From contig CM059973.1 in the NCBI GenBank assembly GCA_030490835.1, positions 62,066,008 through 62,130,007 of the forward strand: a stretch of DNA of 64,000 nucleotides. The letters run 5' to 3'. Both the position numbers and the translations under genes were made by a program. The notes beneath the pieces were generated by a model, which saw only the letters and a list, made by a program, of their open reading frames with translations, did no database searches and was not told the DNA's origin. This document shows positions 10,572-21,143 of this stretch, one piece after another (within the stretch, counting starts at the first letter, position 1; every line of letters begins with the position of its first letter). Source of the stretch: Annona cherimola. Lineage: Eukaryota > Streptophyta > Magnoliopsida > Magnoliales > Annonaceae.

Positions 10572-12426
10572 TTATCTCTTTGGTACCCATTTTATGGGTC
10601 CATTTGGGTTAGTAATATTATTCAACCTTTGTTGCTCTATCTTAGAAAGCCCAAATCTTGTGTTTCTTGGAACCCAAACTAATTTAGCACCATGGTCAAA
10701 TAATCTCTTAAAGTTACACTTATAAACTCTATGACCCATTTTGTTGTAAAAATTGCAAGCCATTGGTAATCTAGGAGTAGGCCTCCAAGTATATTTTGGT
10801 TCAAATGTTGGCCTTTTAGTCCACATTACATTTTTCATTTTAGGCTTGTATATGAGAGCAGATTTGGTTTGATATTTCCAAAGTGTAGGCACATTTGACT
10901 TGCTACTTTCTCCTTGCTCAAATGTATTGTATCCAAGACCTCTCTTGTTTGTTTGGGAGGTTATGTTCAGAAACATCTTTACACTTTTTCCTGGATTAGA
11001 GAACTTTGCTAATGATTCATTTAAGGATTTGTTCTCCTTTTTCAGTTTCTCTACTTCTTTCAACAATGATTCATTTTCTTCTTTCAGTTTTGTTGATTTT
11101 TCAGCTAGTTTTCCATTTTCAATAATAATAAAGTTGCATTGTTGTTTCTTTGAGGACAACTTGTTTCCTAGCTTTTTGATTTCCTCATATAATGAATCAT
11201 AGGCAGTTTGTAGTTCTTCTAATTCAGCACATTTGATGCAATTTTGAAAAGAAGAATAACTTGATTGAGAATAGCAAGGTTTGGAAGTTACCTCATCATT
11301 GCTTGTACATTTGGTTGAGGTGGATTGTTCTTCCAAAACTTCAGTCGTGTTTAAGCATAGCAAGTCCTCTTCTTGCTCGATTCGTGCCATGCAACATATT
11401 CTTGCACAGTTGGCTGCATCATTGTCGTCGGTTGAAGAGCTGCATGTTGATGAAGTTTCCTCGTTGACGAACATGCCTCTTCCTCTTGGCCTTTGGTATT
11501 TTCTTCTTTCATGATTCTCCTTTGGCCTTTCTTCCGGTGTAGGACATTGAGCTTGCATATGTCCTACGCCCCCGCATCGGTAGCATTTTGTGACCTCCTT
11601 CTTCTTTTCTTTTTGTGGTCTTTCTTTGAAGTCTTTAAGGTTCTTTTCTTTTCTCACAAATTTTCGAAACTTGTGAGTAAGAAGTGCAATATCTTCATCA
11701 CCATTGTTAGACGAGGAGGTAGACTCATCTGAGTTGCGTGCCGCTTTTAATGCAATGATTTTCTTCCCTTTATGATTCTCTTCGTTTCTTCTCTTAATTA
11801 GCTCATGTGACATTAGTGAGCTAATAAGATCTTCTAGCTTCAAAGTGTTTAGGTCTTTGGCTTCTTCAATAGTTGTAATCTTTGGAGTCCATGAATCCGG
11901 TAGAGCTCTTAGTATCTTCATCACCTGTTCGGATTCAGAGATAGCTTTTCCAAGACCTTTGAGAGCATTAGTAATCTTAGAAAATCTTGCAAACATTTCA
12001 GAAATATTTTCAGTGTCTAGCATTCTAAAACTTTCCAACTCTCCTATCAAAATATTTCTCCTAGTCCCTTGGACTTGAGAGGTTCCTTCATAAATGGATG
12101 TTAGAGTATCCCATATCTCCTTAGCGGTTAGGCAAGATGATACTCTATCATATTCCGAAGCCGTAAGAGCACAAAATAAAGAGTTCATAGCCTTAGCATT
12201 GCTCTTGACGGTTCTTACTTCCTCTTCATTTCATTTGGAAGCTCTTTCATCAATTGGCAAAGTTACACCGTCTTGGATAGCAATCCAAGAATCCATATCG
12301 GTAGCCATGATGAGTTGCTTCATACGAAGCTTCCAATAACCAAAGTTGTTCCCATCAAACAATGGTGGCCTAGTGAATGATTGGCCCTCAGCAAAAGCGG
12401 GGAACGAGAATCGATTGGGATGCCAT
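10572..12426 (-). pseudogene. gag of element 1
   Basis: The likely ATG (12426) lies shortly after the PBS, matching the start in element 2. The N-terminal region (PPLFDGNNFGYWK, then SWIAIQDGV) and the capsid-like region (NSLFCALTASEYDRV, ILRALPDSWTPKI) are typical of SIRE-type gag. A canonical CCHC zinc knuckle (CYRCGGVGHMQAQC) follows, then a Lys/Glu-rich coiled-coil stretch. A second knuckle has Tyr in place of its second Cys (CNFYNKMGHRVYKC). The reading is broken by a frameshift near 12405 and by TGA at about 12231 where Trp is expected. It ends WVPKR-stop at 10572. Confidence 0.92.
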
Positions 12427-12460
12427 ATCAATAGATCTGTTTGGTTTAACTCAAAGACCT

Positions 12461-12472
12461 GCTCTGATACCA
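12461..12472 (-). promoter_or_regulatory. Primer-binding site of element 1
   Basis: The minus strand reads TGGTATCAGAGC, complementary to the 3' end of plant initiator methionine tRNA. It lies two bases inside the 5' LTR, as is normal for plant copia elements. Confidence 0.95.
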
Positions 12473-12474
12473 CT

Positions 12475-14041
12475 TGTTGGGTCCCGAATAGATGGCAAAA
12501 CCCAAGAGGGGAGGGGTGAATTGGGTTCTTAAAAATTTCTTTTGGTAACTTAAAAACTTAACCCCTTGTAGAATTAATCCCCTTTAATGAAGAAACTGAA
12601 TGGAAAGCAAAGTAATAAAGAGAGCAGAAATAAAAGCAAGTAGACAAGGATTTATAGTGGTTCGGGCAACCTCCCTACTCCACTCTTCCAAGCTCACACT
12701 CCTTGTGACTTGGGTTCCACTATTGTATTCCGCGAATACAACTAGAGCCTCTTGCTCTCTTCTAGATTCTAGCTCTAGGGGGCATATACAACCAGAGCCT
12801 CTTGCTCTCTTCTAGATTCTAGCTCTAGGGGGCATCAACAACTAGCACAAGTAGGTGATGAGTCACACTCCAATCACACACTACTTTGCTATCACTTGAT
12901 CTTAGCTACCCAAGCTAAATCAAGTTCAATACAAATAAATAATCAATGAAAGTAAACTACACTTTACAGGTGTATAGAAATGATTTAGCTCAGGGAAGAA
13001 CTTGTAGATGATGGCTTTGAAGTTTTTGAATGTAGCTCTTGCAACTTGAAGCACAATTCTTCCTCTCTTGATTGGCTTGATCACTTTAATGCTCTTGTAG
13101 ATAGGAGTTATGCTCACTTAATGTTTTCCAACTACTTCCCTCGTCCACATTAACTCCCTTTTATAATTTTGGAGGGAATCCGAACGTTAGAAGGTAGGCG
13201 GCGCGCATTTAATGCGCCAACGTTCGAATAAATTCCGACCGTTGCGACCCAAGTCGCATGTGGAGTCGACTTGGCCTGCGACTTGGCTTCCAAGTCGCAC
13301 CTGGAGTCGACTTCGTGTGCGACTCCAGTTCTTCAGATTTCCAAGTCCGAGTTTGGGTCAACTTGGCCTTCAGTCCTCAACTCAAGTCGATCCTGGAGTC
13401 GACTTGGGTTGCGACTTGGCGTGGTCTTTTGCAAGAACACCTTGATCTTCTTGAACTGGCTTGTACTTTGTTAAATTGGTCTTCATGACTTGGATATTTC
13501 TTCATTTAGAATAAGCTTGAAGATTAGATTTGGACTTGATAGACTTGATTTGAACTTTGAATATAAATCTTAGCTTTTGATCTTCAAGAAACTTCAGTTG
13601 CTTTTTGAGAATGAACTTTGCATCTTATTTGAACTCAAGTCGAAGTTGGAGTCGACCTCGTCTGCGACTTCGCCCAAGTCGCACCTGGAGTCGACTTCGC
13701 CTGCGACTTCGTCATGTCCGTTTCCACTTTTTCAACTCTGGATGCTTGAAGTCGATGCTGGAGTCGACTTCGTCTGCGACTTGGTTTCCTAAGTCGCACC
13801 TGGAGTCGACTTGGCCTGCGACTTCACTTGTTCTTCTCCCCTTTTCAGCTCTGGACAGATTTGACTTCTTGAAGTCGATCTTGGAGTCGACTTGGTATAC
13901 GACTTGGCTTCCATACTTGATTTTCTTCAAATGAATATTCCTTAAACATTTCCACAAACTTGTTAGTAGCCAAGACTTACTCAAATTGATTTGTTAATCA
14001 TCAAAACATAGATTTAGCTAGTTTTCCTCATGTTTCCAACA
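12475..14041 (-). repeat. 5' LTR of element 1
   Basis: 1567 bp with TG/CA ends, next to the PBS. It carries the promoter for the element: minus-strand TATA box at 13158-13165, GCGC palindrome near 13200-13220, and hairpin array at 13245-13425 and 13636-13910. It lacks the 63 bp segment present in the 3' LTR. Confidence 0.93.
13158..13165 (-). promoter_or_regulatory. TATA box of the element 1 5' LTR
   Basis: The minus strand reads TATAAAAG, followed in element sense by the R/U5 part of the LTR. The GCGC palindrome and the hairpin array lie upstream in the same order as in the other LTRs. Confidence 0.7.
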
Positions 14042-14046
14042 GAGTG

Positions 14047-14252
14047 GAGTAGGGAGGTTGCCCGAACCACTATAAAAATTCTTGTCTGCTTGATTTTATT
14101 TCTGCTCTCTACATTACATTGCTTTCCATTTTGTTTCTTCATTCAAGGGGATTGAACTTACAAGGGGTTAAGTTTTTAAGTTACCAAAGAAATTTTTAAG
14201 AACCCAATTCACCCCTCCCCTCTTGGGTTTTGCCATCAACTCGGGACCAACA
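14047..14252 (+). mobile_element. Solo LTR, 3' part
   Basis: It continues the LTR that begins at 1652, resuming right after the GAGTG duplication made by element 1. It ends GGGACCAACA and is followed by the outer duplication GTAAG (14253-14257). No PBS follows, which confirms the solo state. Confidence 0.9.
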
Positions 14253-14257
14253 GTAAG

Positions 14258-17200
14258 AACATGGTGGATTTTGAGGATGTGAACTTTCTTTCCTAAGTAA
14301 GAGGAAAAGGATACCATAATGATGTTTTTGACAAATAGTGCCAAGTTATAAGGATTGAATATGTTGAGGGCTAGCATATGAATCGAAATCTTTGCAAAAA
14401 ATGATATAGCAAAGTAAGAAGAAATTACATGAAAATTTATGTGAAAAAGGAAGTCTCAAGAAAGTTGAGGCGTTTAAAAAAACTAAAGGAAAGAGAGAAA
14501 TTCACTGCAAAACTAAAATAGAAGATATCTCCTAAAAAGTAGAAATTGAAAAGACACCCACAGTGGAGTGTTTTCGAAACCCGTATCTATCACGAGAGCA
14601 CCTTGATTACCTTAATGTTAAGTTCCTAGGTGATGATCTTACTAAGAAAAGTGTTATTACGAGAATAAATCCTATGCAAATGTCTAAGTAGTAATGTCAA
14701 AAACCTAATGGTATTCCTAAGTTGTTGTGGCAAAAGAAGATATAATGTCATTAGTCACAAGATCATTGTGTGATTACAAGAAATTACTTTGAGCAATGCA
14801 ACATCCACGTGATTGTCTTATGTAGTCTTATAGTTGAAATGAGGATGACGAGCAAATTAGGGCCCCATCAAAATTCCCCAAAATGCAAGGGATATTGACC
14901 AGTCACTCATCACAAAAGGGATTTCATTAAGGATCACATGGCTACCGAATTTAGAGGATGGTGGCCGCAAGCATGGGTGGGGTCCATGATTATTAACTAT
15001 TATCAGGATAAGCAATAACCAATGCTCTCGATGAGCTTCACCAAATTTGGTGGATCTTCATGGTTGCTAGTCAAATAATAAGACTAGGAAAATAGGAGTA
15101 GAATCATTGAAGGAAGCCGTTGTCGTTGTCAATCAAAGAGGGTGCCATCATCAGGTGTGTTTTGTATAAGCAACGATCAAATATTTGTGCATGAATATGG
15201 TGATTATAAAAGTTGTTTGAAATTCAGATGCAAAATTTGCAATGGAGTCATTGAATGACAATGTCGTTGAAGGATGATGGATTTCCATTTGCTTAAATGG
15301 AGGCTTGATTTTCTTGAAATTTTTTTTTAATGTGATTATAGGATCTTATCGATGTTGACTAGAGGGAAGGAAGGTGGTATTTGGATCAGATTACTAGCCC
15401 TTGCTTGGAGATGGTGATTACTTTGCTGGAATATAGGTTGCTTAATTTGGGATAGTTGAGAAACACATTCTAGTGCTTCAACACTGTAATAATAGTTATA
15501 TACATGCAGACTCTTTTTGGTAATATGTAACAAAAATTATTTGTAATTTTTTCCAACTATTTAATAGGCTAACATATGTATCTAAGTTATTACAAGCCTA
15601 CATGATTTCAACAAGTTTATGTATTCATTATCTCATTTAATATCTCAAAAAGTTAATGCAAGTTGATCTATTTTGTTTACTTATATTAAAATATTGGTGT
15701 GACAGTGCAAATTTCAACAAATATAAAGGTTTTTATCAAAATGACATTTTTCTGATACTTTACCAAAATACTCTATGACTGTGATCAAGTCATCTCAATA
15801 AAATGACAATATCCTTCATATCATGTCACAACTATTTGATTCCCTTTAGCATGTGTATTTCACCATAATAAATAAAATTATTTTATTTTATATAACCATT
15901 TATCAACCATATTAAATGCTAGTTTGAAGGTTTTTATTTTTACAAAAATAAAAGTCTTATGAAAATATAACTTTAAAAATTTCACATTAAATATTTATTT
16001 AATTTTCTCTTTTTTTAATTTATAAGGATTAGGTCAGAAGTCAATTCCTTGGCTAGAAGAATCTGCTAATATCAAGACAGCACTAAAGGGGTTGAAAAGA
16101 CCTTCTTGAAACATTAGTATCGGTACTCCAAAAAGGGTATAAGGATATCCTAAAAGGATCAGCCATCCTTGAGAAATGAGCCAAAAACACCCTTGAATAT
16201 AAATTCCACCACAAAATATAAGCCTTCTTGTCTCATGGCTAGCTCAAACTAACACAGTTACATTACCATGACATTAACAAAGCATCTAGCCCAAAGAAAC
16301 TCATTAATGTCGCAGCCTTTAAGTCGAATGAAATCACCAAGTCTTAAATGTGGTTTTGAAGGTTATGGAGGATGAAGTTGACTCAATTGTTACATGTCGC
16401 CCATATTAGGCCTTGTTTTATACTTCACCAATTAGGGACGAACAAGCCATTGCTTGAAGGATTTGACATTAATGATTTCTTATCTTCCACTAATACCAAG
16501 TGCGAGAAGTCCCTAGGTTGAGCCCTATATAAAAGTAAGGCAATATCCACATAGAAAGGTGTTTGACCTAACAAACTTTCCAAAGGAATTTCACTAAAGA
16601 GAAAAGGGATTCCACATTGGAGAAAACTCTTAAACCCTATATTCTCATCTCATTGTATTCTAATTCTAAATAGTGGAACTTCGACCTCATTGGCTCTAAA
16701 TTTTTGGGTGATTTTTTATTCAGAAATCACTCTTTTCCACTTAATTCTTGTGTTTCTTTCATCTATTTTTTTTATCTTTGATGATTTGAACCTTTAAACT
16801 AGTTTAGCTTAATCTTAGACCAATTTTAGACTTATCCACAATTAAATGAGTGAAATAAATATAAAAATATGTTATTATCATACTCCCTAACTTAATTATT
16901 ACTAATACCTTAGTAGTGTGGATAACGCAATTTTAAAATCTTAGAATATTAATAATTTTAACAATGAGTTTCTTAATGAAATATCAACAAATTATATAAG
17001 TCAAAATTTCTTTTTGATGCATATGAAATACGATGCCCTGTGATCAAAATGCAAAGAGACTATTACTTTAGTAACATGTGTTATAGGTTGTTGTAATAAA
17101 TGCGCTGATTTCTTTTACGCCTTCATATTAATTCATTATTATGCATTACCTTAAAAGTGTCTCTAGTAAGTAAAAACAAAGGAGAAAACTAAAAATTATA

Positions 17201-17750
17201 ACTCCAAATCCTGAAGTATGGTCTACCATTTTAAAACTATTGCACTAAGTTAAATTACAATAAAATGGTTATTCCGCCTTCTAAGTCATGACTGAACCCT
17301 TATAGAATCCTACTTAACTAGGGTTTTATACATGTATAGTTTATATAATACTTATTAAGTGGGAAACTTGCTATTCAAGCTCTTTTAGTGTTAGTTTGAT
17401 TCACAATTCTACAAATAAATGCATGTTTAGTATGGTCTTATCATTTATGTGCCATATAAATCTTTGGACAAAATGATTTATTATTCTTTTAACAATGTAA
17501 GTAATGATACATCAGAAGATATTACAATTTATTTTATTTTGATTTTATGTCTTTTATAGAAAAACTATTAATTAAAAAAGTCGAACACAATATCCAAAAT
17601 ACCATAAAAAGATGTATGAAAATTTTGTCCATGAGTTTAGAGATGCTCGACATTGATAACTGATCCTGCATGTAAAATTGATTGGCATGACTAACAAGGG
17701 TGTATTGCATTTTTGTGACATGACTAATAAAATTACATGACATTAAAGAA
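14258..17750. other. AT-rich intergenic DNA, possible old LTR near 16.0-16.8 kb
   Basis: No ORF shows a recognisable protein. 14258-15540 continues the degenerate DNA of 1-1651, and 15540-17750 is very AT-rich. Around 16500-16700 a TATATAAAAG-like promoter is followed by text resembling an LTR leader, but I could find neither a partner LTR nor clean ends. I see nothing else that can be supported. Confidence 0.35.
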
Positions 17751-17755
17751 GATGG

Positions 17756-19189
17756 TGTTGGAAACAATTGACAAATTAAGCAATGATCATGTTTTGATGA
17801 TTAAACAAGCTCAATTTGAGTTAAATAAGGCATAATGAAATTTCTCTGAGTGTTTGCAAGGTTTCATAATATGAAAATGAAGTTTAACAGGTCAAGTCGA
17901 TTTCCAAGTCAACTCAGGCATCGACTTAGGTCAAGTCGATCCACAAGTTGACTCCAGATGCGACTTCAAATGCGATTTTATGGCCAGCGCTGAAATTAGG
18001 GAGCAAGAGCTACTGAAGTCGCACTCGAAGTCGACTTCGCATGCGACTTAAGTGAAGTCGCAAATCAAGTCGCAAATCAAGTCGACTCCAGATGCGACTT
18101 CAAATGTGATTGTATGGTCAACGCTAAAATTGGGGAGCAAGAGCTGCCGAAGTCGCACTCGAAGTCGACTTTGCATGCGACTTAGGTGAAGTCGCAAATT
18201 AAGTCGACTTCAAATGCGACTTGGTTTCTAGAAAACCCGAAGTCCAAGATCTGAGGTGACTTCAGCAGAAACTCAATGAAACTTGAGTCAAGTCGAAGAC
18301 GAAGTAGACTCCACATGTGACTTGGGTCGAAGCTGAACATAAAGTCGACGTTGTCCAGAACTTCGAGCTGACAAAGGCCGAAGTCGCACCTGAAGTCGAC
18401 TCCAGCCTGCGAACCGAAGTTGACTTCGATACACGACTTGGACGAAGTCGCAAGACAAGTCGACTTCACATTTGACTTGGGTTCGTAACGGTCGAAAATA
18501 TTCGAACGTTGGCGCATTTAATGCGCGCCACCTATTTCCAAACGTTCAAATACCCTCCTCATTTATTTAAGACATTCAAGACAGACATTGAGGGTAGCTA
18601 AAACTTCATTAATTGAGCACAACTCCCATCTCTAAGTGTATTAAGTGATCAAGACAACATCCTGAGAAAGAACTTTGCACTCAAACCATTAAGAACTACT
18701 TGCTGAATCGTTTAGTCTTCTCCACAAGTTCTTCTCCGCGCTGAATCTGCCTCTACACAACAGTAACGTGTAGAAAAAATCTCTTCCTTACTTTCCCTAT
18801 TATATTGCACTTGATTTAGTATTGGAGGCTAAGGTCAAGTGAAAGCAAAGTAGTGTGTGATTGGAGTGATACTCATCACTTACTTGTGTTAAGTCTGTAT
18901 TAAGCCCCCTAAAGCTGTGAATCTAGAAGAGAGCAGATGCTCTATTTTATTTGGTGAAATATATAGTGGAACCCAAGTCACAACGGTGTGATCTTGGAGG
19001 AGTGGAGTAGGGAAGGTTGTCCCGAACCACTATAATTTGTGTATTCTGTTTGCTGCTCTTAAATTTCTATTTTGTTTGCTTCAAGGGGCTAGACCATAAT
19101 AGGGGTTGTATCCAAGATTATCTAAAAGAATTTTATAAACCCAATTCACCCCTCCCCTCTTGGGTTAAGCCATAAACTCGGGACCAACA
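17756..19189 (+). repeat. 5' LTR of element 2
   Basis: 1434 bp from TGTTGGAAAC to GGGACCAACA. It shares with element 1 the hairpin array (17893-18480), the GCGC palindrome near 18509-18525 and the CCCCCTAAAGCTG motif near 18903 (single copy here). The remaining sequence has diverged. A TATTTAA motif near 18560 is the likely TATA box. Confidence 0.93.
17893..18480 (+). repeat. LTR hairpin array in element 2 (5' LTR)
   Basis: At least eight GTCGAC or GTCGAt cores are flanked by AAGTCGC and GCGACTT arms. Some units are close to perfect inverted repeats, for example AAGTCGCACTCGAAG facing CTTCGCATGCGACTT. Two longer sub-repeats containing TTATGGCCA or TGTATGGTCA show that the array grew by tandem duplication. 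Confidence 0.85.
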
Positions 19190-19191
19190 AG

Positions 19192-19203
19192 TGGTATCAG
19201 AGC
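19192..19203 (+). promoter_or_regulatory. Primer-binding site of element 2
   Basis: TGGTATCAGAGC lies two bases after the LTR end and is complementary to the 3' end of initiator methionine tRNA. Confidence 0.95.
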
Positions 19204-19239
19204 AGGTCTTTGAGCTTTATCGAAGGGATCTTTTATATA

Positions 19240-21045
19240 ATGGCAAACCAATCTACTTTCGTTCCTGCGTTTGCCGAAGGCCAATCTTTTACTAGGCCAC
19301 CATTATTTGATGGGAATAATTTTGGCTATTGAAAGGTAGGTATGAAACAACTCATCATGACCACAGATATGGACTCTTGGATTGCGATCCAAGACGGTGT
19401 GACTTTGCAAATTAATGAAAGAGCTTCCAAATAGACCGATGAGGAAGTAAAAATTGTAAAGAGCAACGCCAAGGCCATGAATTCATTATTTTGTGCTCTT
19501 ACTACCTCTGAATATAATAAAGTATCCTCGTGTTTGACCGCCAAAAAAATATGGGATACATGAACGTCTATCTAGGAAGGAACTTCTCAGGTCCAAGGGA
19601 CAAGAAGAAATATTTTGATTTGAGAATTGAAAAGTTTCAAAATGTTGGATACTAAGAACATTTCTGAAATGTTTGCTAGATTTTTAAAAATTACTAATGT
19701 TTTGAAAGGTCTTGGAAAAGCTATCTCAGAGTCTGAACAGGTTATGAAGATTCTAAGAGCCCTGCCGAAATCATGGACTCCGAAAATCATTGCAATAGAA
19801 GAAGCCAATGACCTAAACACATTGAAGCTAGAAGACTTCATTAGTTCATTAATGTCACATGAGTTAATTAAGAAAAGAAATGAAGATCACCACAAAGGAA
19901 AGAGAGCAATTGCATTAAAAGTTACTCAAAACTCGGATGAGTCTACCTCCTCATCTCACAACGATGATGTAGACATTGCTCTACTAACTCGTAGATTTCG
20001 AAAGTTTGTAAGAAAAGAAAAGAACTTCAAAGGTTTCAAAGAAAGACCTCGAAAAGAGAAAAAGAAAGAGGTTACAAGATGCTATAGATATGGCGGTATG
20101 GGACATATACAAGCTCAATGTCCTACACCGGAAGAAAAATCGAAGGATCATCAAGAAAAGAAGGAAAGATATGAAAGCCGAAAATTCCAAAAGCCTAAGG
20201 GAAGAGGAATGTGCGTGAATGAAGAAACTTCATCAACAAGTAGCTCCTCAAATGATGATCTTGAAGTAGAAAATTGCGCAAGAATATGTTGTATGACGCG
20301 GATTGAGCAAGAAGAAACTTTGTTATGTTTAAACACAACAGAAGTTTTGGAAGAGCAAACCACCTCAACAAAATGTACAAGTAGTGAAGAGGTAACTTCT
20401 AAACTTGGTTATTCTCAATCTACTTATTCTTCTATACAAGAGTGTCTCAAATGTGCTGAATTAGAAGAATTACAACAAGCGTATGATTCGTTATATGAGG
20501 AAATCAAAAAGCTAGGAAACAAGTTATCATTGAAGAAACAACAATGTGATTCCATTATTATTGTAAATGAAAAACTAGCAGAAAGAACAACAAAACTGAA
20601 AGAAAAAAATGAATTGTTATTGAAAGAAGTGGAGAAATTAAAAAAGGAGAATGAATCCTTAAATGAATCATTAGCTAAGTTCTCTAATCCAGGAGAGAGT
20701 GTGAAAATATTTCTGAACATGACCTCTCAAAATAATAGAAGAGGTCTTGGATACTCCACATTTGAGCAAGGAGAAAGCAACAAATCAAATGTGCCAAACC
20801 TTAGGAAAAATCAAGCGAAAGCTTCACCTATTACAAACCAAAAGGGAAACAAGTTGTTTAGACTAGAAGGCCAACCTTTGAACCACAACATACTTGGAGA
20901 TCTACTCCTAGATTACCAATTACCTGTAACTTTTACAACAAGATGGGTCACAAAATTTATCAATGTAACTTTAAGAAACTGTATGACTATGGTGCAAAAT
21001 TGGTTTGGGATCCAAGAAAAACTAGATTTGGGATTTCAAGAATAA
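19240..21045 (+). pseudogene. gag of element 2
   Basis: It starts MANQSTFVPAFAEGQSF and follows element 1 gag throughout, with in-frame stops near 19330, 19430 and 19560-19620 and a long open stretch from 19627. The first zinc knuckle has lost its second Cys (CYRYGGMGHIQAQC). A Lys/Glu-rich coiled-coil stretch lies at about 20450-20690. Near 20800 the frame shifts, so the C-terminal third reads out of register with element 1. The second knuckle, read in the shifted frame, again has Tyr at the second Cys position. Confidence 0.9.
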
Positions 21046-21143
21046 AATAACAAAGATTGAACCAGTTTACTAACCCAAATGGACCATAAAATGGGTACCA
21101 AAGAGATAAGTTTTATTTACTCATTTTTCAGGTATGTTTCAAG

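Larger units (their letters stand above)
3075..14041 (-). mobile_element. Full-length SIRE-like Ty1/copia retrotransposon (element 1)
   Basis: Terminal LTRs (3075-4704 and 12475-14041) have TG/CA ends. A PBS matching plant initiator methionine tRNA adjoins the right LTR, a polypurine tract adjoins the left one, and the target duplication GAGTG (3070-3074 and 14042-14046) is perfect. Coding order on the minus strand is gag, protease, integrase, reverse transcriptase, RNase H: copia order. The pol wording and the LTR length point to the SIRE/Maximus lineage. I counted about 13 substitutions plus one indel of about 63 bp between the LTRs, so insertion was recent. Premature stops make it non-autonomous as read. 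It sits inside an older solo LTR of its own family, in the opposite orientation. Confidence 0.95.
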
